DNA from: Rhodococcus coprophilus NBRC 100603
Lineage (GTDB): Bacteria > Actinomycetota > Actinomycetes > Mycobacteriales > Mycobacteriaceae
Length of the DNA stretch: 64,000 bases
Reading direction: 5' to 3'
Assembly: GCF_001895045.1 (NCBI RefSeq)
Contig: NZ_BDAM01000011.1
Location: forward strand, 1-64,000
Under the pieces are notes generated by a model that was not told where the DNA came from, did no database searches, and was given only the letters and a program-made list of their open reading frames with translations. The translations under genes and the position numbers were made by a program. Below, piece by piece: positions 9,535 to 21,817 of the stretch. Numbering within the stretch: the stretch's first letter is position 1; the number at the start of each line of letters is the position of its first letter.

Positions 9535-10944
9535 ATGAAAACTGGTGACCAAGTAGTACAGGAGCTCCCCTGGAAGTGGGGGGTGCAAGGAAAGATCTTC
9601 ATCATCGGCGGCCTCGGTTACATGTTCGATGCCTGGGACGTCGCGCTCAACGGGTTCTTGACGCCGCTGCTCGGCACCTACTGGGATCTGACCACCGCCG
9701 AGCGGGGCCTGGTCGCCACCGGAAACCTCGTGGGCATGGCGGTCGGTGCCGTGGTGTGGGGCACCCTCGCCGACAGGATGGGCCGCAAGCGCGCCTTCTC
9801 CCTGACACTGCTGATCTTCGCGCTGTTCTCGGTGCTCGGCGCTTTCTCGCCGAACTTCGAGGTCTTCATCCTGCTCCGCTTCCTCGCGGGCTTCGGCCTC
9901 GGCGGGTGTATCCCCGTCGATTACGCTCTGGTGAGCGAGTTCTCGCCACGCAAGATCCGCGGCAAGGTCCTCTCCGCGATGGATGTCTGGTGGCCGATCG
10001 GTGCCACCGTGTGCGGCGTGGTCGCCACGCTTCTCGTGCCGATCGACGGCGACGTTCGCTGGCGCTACATGCTGCTGTTCATGGTTCTGCCCGCACTGCT
10101 GCTCTTCTGGGTACGACGAGGCATTCCGGAGTCGCCGATATATCTCGCCAAGGTCGGCCGAGAGGCAGAGGCTCGTGCGGTCATCGACGACATGGTCGAG
10201 CGCACCGGGGCACCTGTGGTCGAGTACGTCATCGTCCCGGAAACCGAGTCGCGCGGTCCCGGCGGTCTGAGGGCCGGCTGGACGCAGCTCAAGTCCGTCT
10301 GGACCTACAGTCCCGGCATCACGGCCACCGCGTGGATGCTGTTCGTCTCGATCATGCTGCTCTACTACGCCGCGCTCAGCTGGATGCCCTCGATCCTGCG
10401 GGCCGAGGGTTACGGGGAATTCGCGGCCTTCGCCGGCACCACCCTGATGACCGGCGTCGGAATCGTCGGCGTGCTCACCTCTGCGCTGCTGGTCGAGGTG
10501 TTCGGACGTAAATGGGTCATCGGGTTGTCCGGGCCTGTCGCCGGTGTCGCGCTGGTGCTGTTCGCCATGATGCTGGACGTGCAGTCCGTCGCCCTGATCT
10601 GGCTCGGCATCTTCGGCTTCGTCATCCAGCTCACGATTCCGGTGCTGTACTGCTACGTCTCCGAGCTGTACCCGACGACGATCCGCGCATCCGGCTTCGG
10701 TTACGCCTCGTCCGTCAGCCGTATCGCGACAGGTTTCGCACCGTTGCTGTTCGGTTCGGTGATGTGGCCGATCCTCGGCTTGCCTCTCACCTTCGGCATC
10801 GTCACCGCATTCGTCGTGTTCGCTGTGCTCTGGATGTCGTACTTCGCACCCGAGACCAAGAACCGTGAACTCGACACGCTCGTAGACGATTCCGCTGCCG
10901 GCGGCGGAACCCCCGACACCGTCGGTGGAGAGGTCCGGGTCTGA
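9535..10944 (+). CDS. MFS transporter, probable aromatic or pyridine carboxylate uptake
   Basis: A 469-residue major facilitator with about 12 hydrophobic segments. The MFS loop signature GTLADRMGRKRAFS follows helix 2. The N-terminal GYMFDAWDVALNG, RFLAGFGLGGCIPVDYALVSE and the late SELYPTTIRASGFGYASSVSR motif place it with proton symporters for aromatic acids and metabolites. The frame is open upstream to 8581; I chose ATG 9535, which has GGAGGG 5 nt upstream and yields a normal transporter. Nicotinate import is inferred from context. Its TGA overlaps the next ATG. Confidence 0.88.
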   Translation: MKTGDQVVQELPWKWGVQGKIFIIGGLGYMFDAWDVALNGFLTPLLGTYWDLTTAERGLVATGNLVGMAVGAVVWGTLADRMGRKRAFSLTLLIFALFSVLGAFSPNFEVFILLRFLAGFGLGGCIPVDYALVSEFSPRKIRGKVLSAMDVWWPIGATVCGVVATLLVPIDGDVRWRYMLLFMVLPALLLFWVRRGIPESPIYLAKVGREAEARAVIDDMVERTGAPVVEYVIVPETESRGPGGLRAGWTQLKSVWTYSPGITATAWMLFVSIMLLYYAALSWMPSILRAEGYGEFAAFAGTTLMTGVGIVGVLTSALLVEVFGRKWVIGLSGPVAGVALVLFAMMLDVQSVALIWLGIFGFVIQLTIPVLYCYVSELYPTTIRASGFGYASSVSRIATGFAPLLFGSVMWPILGLPLTFGIVTAFVVFAVLWMSYFAPETKNRELDTLVDDSAAGGGTPDTVGGEVRV

Positions 10945-11795
10945 TGAAGCCCGCACGATTCGACTATCACCGCGCACGCGACGTACAGGGCGCACTCCGG
11001 TTGCTTTCCGACCTGGGTGAGGACGCGAAGATCATCGCGGGCGGTCAGTCACTGGTCGCCATGATGAACTTTCGTCTCGCCCGCCCGGCCCACCTCGTCG
11101 ACGTCGGTGCACTCGACGCGCTGCGTTACGTTCGCAGGGACGACGAGGGGCTCCACATCGGAGCGCTCACCACGCATCTCGAAGTGGAGTCGCGGGGCCT
11201 CGATGCAGACTTCGCTGTGCTCAGCGAAGCGATGCGGTGGGTCGGTCACTACCCGATCCGGACGCGGGGCACGGTGGGCGGGAGTATCGCGCACGCCGAC
11301 GCGACGGCGGAATGGTGCCTTCTCGCAGTACTTCTCGACGCAGTGATCGTCGTCGAGAGCGTGCGCGGACGGAGGTCGATCGATGCGGGCTCGTTTTTCT
11401 TCGGTTTCTATTCCACCGAATTGGCATTCGACGAGATGATCGTCGAGGTCGTCTTCCCGCACCCGGCTCCTCACGCCGCGATAACGGAGTTCGCGGAACG
11501 GCAGGGCGACTTCGCGATCGTCGCAGCAGCCGTTTCGCTGGACCTCCGCGGTGACGAGGTGGTGGGCGGAAGGGTCGCACTGGGTGGTGTCGGGGCCACG
11601 CCGGTGCGATCACCCGAGGCCGAACAGGTACTCGCCGCCGGCGGCACGTTCGACGATTGCGCCGAGGCCGCCGCCGACGCGCTCGAACTCGAGGACGACG
11701 GCGCGTACACCGCCGATTATCGCCGCACCCTCGTCCGCACGCTGGTGGCCCGAGCGTGCAAAGACGCACTGGTCTCCCAAGGAGTTTCGTCATGA
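10944..11795 (+). CDS. Molybdenum hydroxylase, FAD-binding medium subunit
   Basis: A 283-residue CoxM/xanthine-dehydrogenase FAD subunit. It has the FAD-binding signature AKIIAGGQSLVAMMNFR (residues about 29-45) and HYPIRTRGTVGGSIAHADATAEW (FAD-binding T-x-GG-x4-A). It passes electrons from the iron-sulfur subunit to FAD and an acceptor. TGATG junction with the transporter; its stop overlaps the large-subunit start. Order medium-large-small is as in several hydroxylase operons. Confidence 0.92.
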   Translation: MKPARFDYHRARDVQGALRLLSDLGEDAKIIAGGQSLVAMMNFRLARPAHLVDVGALDALRYVRRDDEGLHIGALTTHLEVESRGLDADFAVLSEAMRWVGHYPIRTRGTVGGSIAHADATAEWCLLAVLLDAVIVVESVRGRRSIDAGSFFFGFYSTELAFDEMIVEVVFPHPAPHAAITEFAERQGDFAIVAAAVSLDLRGDEVVGGRVALGGVGATPVRSPEAEQVLAAGGTFDDCAEAAADALELEDDGAYTADYRRTLVRTLVARACKDALVSQGVSS

Positions 11796-14173
11796 CGACC
11801 GTTGCACCCAGCCATGGGGAGGGCACCCCGGGCAAGTTCGTAGGCAGATCCGTTGCACGTCGGGAAGACCCGCGGTTGCTCACCGGCCGCGGCCGGTTCG
11901 TGGACGACATCTCCATGCCCGGCCTGCTGCACGCCCAGTTCGTCCGCAGCACGGTGGCTGCGGGTTCGGTGACCGCGCTCGACGTGTCGGATGTCCTCGG
12001 CGTCGACGGTGTGCGTGCGGTGTTCACCGCCTCCGATCTCGCACTGAAACCGATCCGGGCCGAGCTGAGCAGACCGCTCGAGGAGTTCGTTCCGACGGAC
12101 ATGCCGATTCTGAGCAGTGATCGGGTCCGGTACGTCGGTGAACCGCTGGCTCTCGTCGTCGCCGACGATGCCTACACCGTCGAGGACGGACTCGAAGCCG
12201 CCCGTGTGGCTTACGAAACCGTTGCCGCGGTGACCTCTGCGGATCAGGCCCTCACACCGGGCGTGCCGCTGGTGCACGACGAGGCGGCGAACAACACGGT
12301 GGTGGACGTACAGATGTTCGCGACCGAGGGGATCGACGAAATTTTCGCCTCGGCCCACACGGTCGTATCGGTGCAGTCGCGCACCGGCCGGCAGAACGCG
12401 CTTCCACTCGAGACCCGGGGATGCATCGCATACTGGGACGACCGCGACGAGCAGTTGATCATCCATATCTGCACGCAGATTCCCCACCAGGTACGTACCG
12501 TGACTGCCCACTGCCTCGGACTCGACGAGCGTCAGGTCCGGGTGATCGTCCCCGACATGGGTGGCGGATTCGGGCAGAAATGTGTGGTCGGGCGCGAGGA
12601 GATCGCAGTCGCTGCCGCCGCATTGAAACTGCGGCGACCGGTGAAATGGATCGAGGACCGCAAGGACGCGCTGACTGCGTCGTTCCTGGCGCGTGAACAG
12701 CAGTACGACGTGCGGGCCGCGTTCGACGCCGACGGCCACATTCTCGGGCTCGACGCCGACGTGATCTGCGATATGGGTGCGTACTCCTGCTATCCGTTCA
12801 CCGCCGGCATCGAACCGCTCATGGCCTCGGCGGAAATGCCCGGTGTGTACAAGGTGCCGGCCTACCGCGTCCGCGGACGTTCGGTCTTCAGCAACAAGAC
12901 CCCCACCGCCCCGTACCGCGGAGTGAGCCGGCCCCAGTACGTGATGGTCATGGAGCGGTTGTTCGAGAGAGCCGCTCGCGAGTTGGGCCTCGACCCGGTG
13001 GAGATCAGACGGCGCAACGTCATCACTGCGTTCCCGTACACGGGGATCAACAACGTCACATACGACCCAGGCTCGTACCTCGAGGCGCTCGACGAATGTG
13101 AGCGGGTTCTGCGTGACGAGGGCTGGTACGCGTTCAAGGAACGCGCCGAGGCGGAGGGCCGGCACATCGGGATCGGCTACTCGTGCTTCAGCGAACGTAC
13201 CGGGTACGGAAGCACCGCGTTCGCGGCGCGAAAGATGAAGGTGGTACCCGGGTTCGACATCTCCGAGGTGCGGATGGATGTGTCGGGGACCGTCTCGGCG
13301 ACCACCGGCACCATGAACCACGGGCAGAGCCACGAGACGACCATGGCGCAGATCGTCGCGGACCGACTGCGGCTCGGAGTGGAACAGGTCAAGATCGTCC
13401 AGGGCGATACGGACCGGATCGCCTACGGATTCGGCTCGTTCGCGTCCCGTTCCATCACCATCGGCGGAAGCGCCGTTTCGGTGGCGGCCGACAAACTCGG
13501 TGACAAGCTCTGCGAGATCGCGGCCCACCTGCTGGAGACGCGCCGCGACAACGTCGAACTCGCACCCGGTCGTGTCCGGCAGATCGACGACCATTCGAAG
13601 TTCGTCACCCACCGGGACATCGCGGACGTCGCCTACCTCCGTGCCCAGTTGCTGCCCAAAGGGGTCGACCCCGGGTTGTCCGCGACGGCGAGCTTCGACG
13701 TGTTCAACGACGGAACGTTCTCCAACGCGACCCACGGTGTCGTGGTCGAACTGCACGAGGGCACCGGAAAAGTCGAGATCCTCAGGTACTTCTGTGTGGA
13801 GGATTGCGGAGTCGCCATCAACCCGAAGGTCGTCGAAGGACAGTGCCGTGGCGGTATCGCCCAGGGCATCGCGGGAGCACTGTTCGAGCAGGTCTCCTAC
13901 GACGACAACGGCAACCCGTTGTGCGCGAGCTTCATCGACTACAAGGTGCCGACGGCCTGTGAGATACCGGAGATCGGGATCCACCACCTCGAAACCCCCT
14001 GTCTGTTCACAGAATCCGGCGCCAAGGGTGCCGGTGAGGGTGGCACGATCGGCGCACCCGCCGCAGTGCTCAATGCCGTCAACGACGGACTGCGGGCAAC
14101 GGGTGTCGAACTGGACAACACGCCGATCACGCCGGTAGCCGTGCAACGCGCCCTGCGGAAGGAGATCGCATGA
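11792..14173 (+). CDS. Molybdenum hydroxylase, large Moco-binding subunit (probable nicotinate 6-hydroxylase)
   Basis: A 793-residue xanthine-dehydrogenase-family catalytic subunit that would hydroxylate the ring with oxygen from water. The fusion-free form starts at MTTVAPSHG, ATG 11792, overlapping the previous stop by 4 nt. Visible motifs: VGRSVARREDPRLLTGRGRFVDD, the Moco-pterin loop VPDMGGGFGQKC, TAPYRGVSRPQ, and the active-site glutamate in SGAKGAGEGGTIGAP. With NicX and a NicC-like enzyme downstream in the pathway, nicotinate to 6-hydroxynicotinate is the likely reaction. Unlike Pseudomonas NicAB, which uses a cytochrome c-bearing subunit, this is a three-subunit FAD enzyme. Confidence 0.88.
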   Translation: MTTVAPSHGEGTPGKFVGRSVARREDPRLLTGRGRFVDDISMPGLLHAQFVRSTVAAGSVTALDVSDVLGVDGVRAVFTASDLALKPIRAELSRPLEEFVPTDMPILSSDRVRYVGEPLALVVADDAYTVEDGLEAARVAYETVAAVTSADQALTPGVPLVHDEAANNTVVDVQMFATEGIDEIFASAHTVVSVQSRTGRQNALPLETRGCIAYWDDRDEQLIIHICTQIPHQVRTVTAHCLGLDERQVRVIVPDMGGGFGQKCVVGREEIAVAAAALKLRRPVKWIEDRKDALTASFLAREQQYDVRAAFDADGHILGLDADVICDMGAYSCYPFTAGIEPLMASAEMPGVYKVPAYRVRGRSVFSNKTPTAPYRGVSRPQYVMVMERLFERAARELGLDPVEIRRRNVITAFPYTGINNVTYDPGSYLEALDECERVLRDEGWYAFKERAEAEGRHIGIGYSCFSERTGYGSTAFAARKMKVVPGFDISEVRMDVSGTVSATTGTMNHGQSHETTMAQIVADRLRLGVEQVKIVQGDTDRIAYGFGSFASRSITIGGSAVSVAADKLGDKLCEIAAHLLETRRDNVELAPGRVRQIDDHSKFVTHRDIADVAYLRAQLLPKGVDPGLSATASFDVFNDGTFSNATHGVVVELHEGTGKVEILRYFCVEDCGVAINPKVVEGQCRGGIAQGIAGALFEQVSYDDNGNPLCASFIDYKVPTACEIPEIGIHHLETPCLFTESGAKGAGEGGTIGAPAAVLNAVNDGLRATGVELDNTPITPVAVQRALRKEIA

Positions 14174-14664
14174 GCAACAAACAACTGATCGAACTGACCG
14201 TCAACGGTGTCGATCACGAGGTGATCACCGAACCACGTCGCACTCTCGTGGACGTACTGCGGCACGACCTGCGGCTGACGGGTACGCATGTGGGCTGCGA
14301 ACATGGAGTGTGCGGGGCCTGCACCGTTCTGATCGACGGCAAGCCCGCCCGCGCATGCCTCACATTCGCGGCGCAGGTCGAGAACACGGAGATCCGCACC
14401 GTCGAGTCGCTGAGTACCGACGACACGTTGAGCGACATGCAGCAGGCGTTCGCCGATCATCACGGTCTGCAATGCGGTTTCTGTACCCCGGGATTCCTGA
14501 TGCTCGCCGAGGGTTACCTCGCCGAGAACCCGGACGCGACCAAGGAAGAGATCCGCGAGGTCGTCGCCTCGAACTACTGCCGCTGCACCGGTTATCAGAC
14601 CATCGTGGAGGCAATCGACTCGTGCGCCGAGCAACGTCGGTGCGCCGCCTGCCCGAAGTCCTGA
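14170..14664 (+). CDS. Molybdenum hydroxylase, small 2x[2Fe-2S] subunit
   Basis: A 164-residue CoxS-type electron-transfer subunit. The plant-type ferredoxin cluster ligands are in GCEHGVCGACTVLIDGKPARAC and the second cluster ligands in QCGFCTPGF and NYCRCTGYQTI, all eight cysteines present. ATG overlaps the large-subunit stop by 4 nt, so medium, large and small subunits are translationally coupled. Confidence 0.94.
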   Translation: MSNKQLIELTVNGVDHEVITEPRRTLVDVLRHDLRLTGTHVGCEHGVCGACTVLIDGKPARACLTFAAQVENTEIRTVESLSTDDTLSDMQQAFADHHGLQCGFCTPGFLMLAEGYLAENPDATKEEIREVVASNYCRCTGYQTIVEAIDSCAEQRRCAACPKS

Positions 14665-14691
14665 GGACTGTCCCCGAAACGGAGAATTGCT

Positions 14692-15357
14692 GTGTTACTG
14701 ACCAATACGCTCGACATCGACGCGTCCGCCGACGACGTGTTCCGGTTGATCAACGACGACGTCGAACGAGTCGCGACCTGTGTGCCGGGCGCTGCGATCA
14801 CCGGCAAGGACGGTGAGACCTTTCTCGGAGGAGTGAAAGTCAAGGTCGGGCCGATCAGCGCGTCGTACTCCGGCACGATCCGCTTTCTCGAAATCGATCC
14901 CGACGCGAAAACGCTGAGGCTGGCCGCGAAGGGTGCCGACTCGCACGGCAACGGCGACGCCGAGGCGGAAGTGGCGATCACCATCGAGCCGAGAGGCGCA
15001 GGTTCGCGCCTGACTCTCCGGACCGACCTGGTGATCAGCGGCAAGATCGTCTCCTTCGGTAAGGGCGCGATCGTGGCCGTGTCGAACAAGGTGCTGCAGC
15101 AGTTCGCCGTCAACCTCGGTGCGATGCTGGCGGGCAGCCCGCAGGCGACGCCCGTCGCGGCGGGAACCGCACCCACCCCCCGGACTCCCGCCGGTCTGCA
15201 GACCGCTCCGGCGGCCGCTGCTCCCCTCGCAGCCGGCGAGTTCGACGCGATGGCGCTGCTCCCCGCGCCTGCACGCAAATACGGTCTCGTCACCGCAGTA
15301 TTTCTCGCCGGCATGGTGGAGGGCTGGCTGGTCACACGTGCCTTCGGTCGTCGATAG
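14692..15357 (+). CDS. CoxG-like SRPBCC protein, hydroxylase maturation or membrane anchoring
   Basis: A 221-residue protein with a CoxG domain (residues 1-150: DVFRLINDDVERVATCVPGA, GGVKVKVGPISASYSGTIRF). An Ala/Pro-rich linker and a C-terminal hydrophobic stretch (YGLVTAVFLAGMVEGWLV) follow. CoxG proteins help mature molybdenum hydroxylases or tether them to the membrane. GTG start with GGAG about 10 nt upstream. Last gene of the block; it ends 18 bp from the convergent pknG, so no clear terminator separates them. Confidence 0.85.
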   Translation: MLLTNTLDIDASADDVFRLINDDVERVATCVPGAAITGKDGETFLGGVKVKVGPISASYSGTIRFLEIDPDAKTLRLAAKGADSHGNGDAEAEVAITIEPRGAGSRLTLRTDLVISGKIVSFGKGAIVAVSNKVLQQFAVNLGAMLAGSPQATPVAAGTAPTPRTPAGLQTAPAAAAPLAAGEFDAMALLPAPARKYGLVTAVFLAGMVEGWLVTRAFGRR

Positions 15358-15375
15358 GGAGAACGCGTCGGCCCC

Positions 15376-18634
<3,259 letters not shown>

Positions 18635-18638
<4 letters not shown>

Positions 18639-19987
18639 TGGTACTCCTTGATCCGTCGCCACAGGCCGAAACCCGTGCCCACGAGCGCGACGACCACCAG
18701 GATCACCGCCGCCGGCACGAGGCCCGACAACGTGCGCGAAGCACGGGACTCGTTGTCCCGGAGTTCGGTACGGGATTCCTCGATCGCGGTCGAGAGGGCA
18801 TCGTCGAGCGCGGTGAACTGTGCCGCGGATTCGTCCGGTCCCGGCCCGATCACGAGGACGACCGCCGCCGCGTAGTCGCCACGCTCGAGAGCGTCCGTCG
18901 TGCGAGCGTGCGAGTTGATCCACGCATCGCGCGCCGCCTGGGCGCGGTCCACCGCCGCGGCCCCTGCTGCGCTCGTGCCGGGCCCGCCGTACCGCTCGAG
19001 AAGATCGCCGAGGCGGGTGATCCTCTCTTCGTATGCTCCGTCGTACGCGCTGGTGGTGTTGCGCTGGGCGAGCAACAGCGTTTCGGCGGTGCGCGACTGC
19101 TGGGCGAGGATCCGGCTCTCCGTGAGAACGGCGAGGGGCTGGGCGCCCTGTTCGAGCGCGCGCTGCGTCGCGTCGGAGGACACCAAGCCGGCGACCAGCA
19201 ACCATGCGAGCAGCGACCCGGCGGCAGCGATGGCGACGAGCAGTCCAGGATTGAACGTGCGGCGCGTCCTACGGCTGACGAGGACGTGGACCGCGACGAG
19301 TGCGGCGACGGTGACGAGCAGCAGCCCGATCGCCACCCAGGGCGGCCGCACCGCCGCACGCTGGGTGGCCTCGACTGCGGCGACGCCTTCGGTCTGGAGT
19401 TCCTGCGCCGCGGGAAGCAGCACCGATTGCATCATGTACGACGCCTCGGCGAGATACGCGGAGCCGACCGGATTCCCGATGCGGGAGTTCGTGCGCGCCG
19501 TCTCGATCAGTCCGGTGTACACCGGCAACATGCGCCCGATCTCGGTGAGGTTGCGGGTGCTGTCGGCGTCGTTCGCGGTGAGACCGGTCGCTGCGATCAC
19601 CAGATGATCGGAGGCTTCGGAGAGCGCCGCGAGGTAGCGCTCGCGGACGTCGGCGGGCTCGATGCCGCCGGAGATGAAGCCCGTCACCGCTGCGGCGTCC
19701 GCGACGGACAGCGCGCTGTAGAGGTTCTGGGAGGCGTTCGCGAGAGGTTCGATGGTCGCCAGCAACCGGCCGTGGGTGTCCTGGCGCGCACCCACCAGTT
19801 GCACCGTCACCACACAGGACGCGACGAGCAGCACGGCGAGCACGCCCGCGAGGACCACGAACAGGACGGGAGTCGACCGCAGCAGCCCCCGCCACCGGGC
19901 CGCGCGCTCGACCGGATTCTTCATATCCTCGGTACGCTTGGCATTGCTCTCGACCGGCAGGATAGTAGGGGTCAGGCGAATATCCAC
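18635..19987 (-). CDS. glnX: Membrane signal transducer GlnX
   Basis: A 450-residue membrane protein that relays GlnH ligand binding to PknG. It has a TM segment near residue 40 (VLFVVLAGVLAVLLVASCVV), an extracytoplasmic helical domain, a central pair of TM segments (AIGLLLVTVAALVAVHVLV and LLVAIAAAGSLLAWLLVAG), another helical domain and a final TM segment (VPAAVILVVVALVGTGFGLW). I chose GTG 19987 because GAAGGAGGG lies 7 nt upstream; an internal ATG at 19924 would give 429 residues. Confidence 0.87.
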
Positions 19988-20122
19988 CGCATAACCCTCC
20001 TTCTCAGGTTGCCGGTTTGTGGAGCATATAAGCAGCACGGGACAGAATGTTGCCGACCACGGACACGGGATCTCGGCGCCCGGATCACCTCCGTGACGGC
20101 CGGGAGCAGGGAGACGGACACG

Positions 20123-20980
20123 ATGCGCGGTGACGGGGACGGCTGGGCCGTCGGGCCGGACGGTGACAAGCGGTGGGGAAGGCACGGTGCCGCCGGGTTG
20201 TTGCTGCGCGCGCCGCTACCCGACGGGACTCCCGCGGTTCTTCTCCAGCACCGCGCCGCATGGAGTCATCAGGGCGGGACGTGGGCGCTGCCCGGCGGTG
20301 CCCGCGACTCGCACGAGAGCACGGTCGACGCCGCGGTCCGTGAAGCCCACGAGGAAACCGGTATCGAGGTGGCCGCAGTCGCGGTCCGGGCCGTGCGCAT
20401 CACCTCCGGGACGGCCGACGGCTGGACCTACACCACGGTCGTCGCGGACGCCGCCGTTCCGCTCGCCACCACCCTCAACGGGGAGAGCACCGAACTCAGG
20501 TGGGTGCCCGAGGACCAGGTCGAGGAGATGCCGTTGCATGCGGGTTTCGCCGAAGCCTGGCCGAACCTGCGCACCCGGCCTGTCCGAATGCTCCTCGACA
20601 CCGCGAACGTCCTCGGCTCGACCGGGCCGACGGGCTGGTGGCGGGACCGGCCGGGTGCGACCACCACTCTGCTCGAGAATCTCGCCGCCGTCCTCCCGCG
20701 CACCGTCGAGCTTCCGGACGGCGTGTTCGGGTGGGTGCCGCGCGTCGAGGTGGTCCTCGAAGGAGCTGCGCGCGCAGCGATGACAGACGACGCCCGGATC
20801 CCCGTGCACACGGCGGACGGCAGCGGGGACGACGAACTGGCCCGGCTCGCGGCAAGTACCGCGACCGCCGTCGATCCGTCGGTGACGGTCGTGGTGACGG
20901 CGGACCGTGGGTTGCGCGACCGGCTTCCGGACGACACGGTGGCGCTGCCCCCGTCGGTCGTGCTCGCCTGGCTCCGGTAA
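20123..20980 (+). CDS. Nudix hydrolase fused to a NYN/PIN-like domain
   Basis: Residues 20-150 form a Nudix domain with an intact box (G59-x5-E65, REAHEETG 73-80); M. tuberculosis has MutT3 at the same place. Residues 154-285 are extra: LLDTANVLGSTGPTGWWRDR followed by DGSGDDELARL and VVTADRGLRDRL. That arrangement of acidic residues (D159, N162, D175, D236/D237, D261) is what I expect of a NYN/YacP-like metal-dependent nuclease. The two parts are in one frame with no gap. Function is unknown; nucleotide or capped-RNA processing is speculation. Convergent with thiE, divergent from glnX. Confidence 0.85.
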   Translation: MRGDGDGWAVGPDGDKRWGRHGAAGLLLRAPLPDGTPAVLLQHRAAWSHQGGTWALPGGARDSHESTVDAAVREAHEETGIEVAAVAVRAVRITSGTADGWTYTTVVADAAVPLATTLNGESTELRWVPEDQVEEMPLHAGFAEAWPNLRTRPVRMLLDTANVLGSTGPTGWWRDRPGATTTLLENLAAVLPRTVELPDGVFGWVPRVEVVLEGAARAAMTDDARIPVHTADGSGDDELARLAASTATAVDPSVTVVVTADRGLRDRLPDDTVALPPSVVLAWLR

Positions 20981-20990
20981 GGCTTGTTCG

Positions 20991-21680
20991 CTACTCGGGC
21001 AATGCGGCCTTCAGCGCCGCGGCGGCGGCACGCGGATCGGCGGCTTCGGTGATGGCCCGCACGACAGCGATCCGGGTGGCGCCCGCCTCGAGCACCTGCG
21101 GCAGACGTTCGAGGTCGATTCCACCGATCGCGAACCACGGCCTCCGGGGATGCGAGTTGTGGACCTCGCGCAGCACATTCAGGCCGGCGGCCGGGCGTCC
21201 CGGTTTGGTCGGGGTGTCCCACACCGGACCCGACGCGAAGTAGTCGACGCCCTCTTCGATGTCGGCGAGCGACGCCTGCCCCCGGCTTCCGGTGGAGCGG
21301 CCGATCACGATGTCGTCGCCGAGGATCTTCCGTGCGTGCTCGACCGGCAGGTCGCCCTGGCCGAGATGCAGAATGTCGGCGCCCGCAGCGAGGGCGATGT
21401 CCGCGCGATCGTTGACCGCGAGCAACGCACCGTGCCGCGCGCAGGCGGCGGCCAGAATCGACAGCGCGGCGAGTTCGTCGCGCGCCTCGAGCCGCCCGAA
21501 CTTCTTCTCGCCCGCCGAACCCTTGTCGCGCAACTGGACGATGTCGACCCCACCGGTCAGCGCCTCGTCGATGAATCGGGCGAGGTCGCCGGTGTCGCGG
21601 CGCGCGTCGGTGCACAGATACAGCCGGGCAGTCGCGAGACGGCCGCGAGGATCGGGATGGTTGCCGCGGTAGGTGGTCAC
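20991..21680 (-). CDS. thiE: Thiamine phosphate synthase
   Basis: Joins HMP-pyrophosphate and the thiazole phosphate to thiamine monophosphate. A 229-residue TIM barrel with [72 protein letters not shown] and [18 protein letters not shown] at 21686 is an alternative start, but GTG 21680 has TACCGT 7 nt upstream and no Shine-Dalgarno, consistent with a leaderless mRNA. Divergent from thiOSG; its own leader is too short for a riboswitch. Confidence 0.94.
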   Translation of the reverse strand: MTTYRGNHPDPRGRLATARLYLCTDARRDTGDLARFIDEALTGGVDIVQLRDKGSAGEKKFGRLEARDELAALSILAAACARHGALLAVNDRADIALAAGADILHLGQGDLPVEHARKILGDDIVIGRSTGSRGQASLADIEEGVDYFASGPVWDTPTKPGRPAAGLNVLREVHNSHPRRPWFAIGGIDLERLPQVLEAGATRIAVVRAITEAADPRAAAAALKAALPE

Positions 21681-21687
21681 GGTCAAG

Positions 21688-21693
21688 ACGGTA
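21688..21693 (-). promoter_or_regulatory. -10 box of leaderless thiE
   Basis: On the minus strand TACCGT fits TANNNT and lies 7 nt before the GTG at 21680. Confidence 0.4.
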
Positions 21694-21716
21694 GCCTCTC
21701 GGGTAGACGAGATACG

Positions 21717-21807
21717 ACACGGGAGTCCCGAGGTACACGGGGCTGAGAGGGGGCCTGCCGGCCCCGACCGTTATGACCTGAACCGGATCATGCCGGCGCA
21801 GGGAGTG
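21717..21807 (+). promoter_or_regulatory. TPP riboswitch (THI box) upstream of thiOSG
   Basis: Contains the conserved core GGCTGAGAGG, a GC-rich variable hairpin (GGGGCC-TGCC-GGCCCC), then ACCTGAACCGGATCATGCC and GGCGCAGGGAG. The 3' strand GCAGGGAG merges with the GGGAGTGAGG that serves as the thiO ribosome binding site, and no terminator hairpin fits before the ATG at 21818. Control by hiding the ribosome binding site when TPP is bound is therefore likely. Confidence 0.93.
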
Positions 21808-21817
21808 AGGTGGACCG

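Noticed and set aside
11717-14146. 809-codon minus-strand frame opposite the hydroxylase large subunit
   Set aside because: Shadow of the catalytic subunit on the other strand; no recognisable domain.
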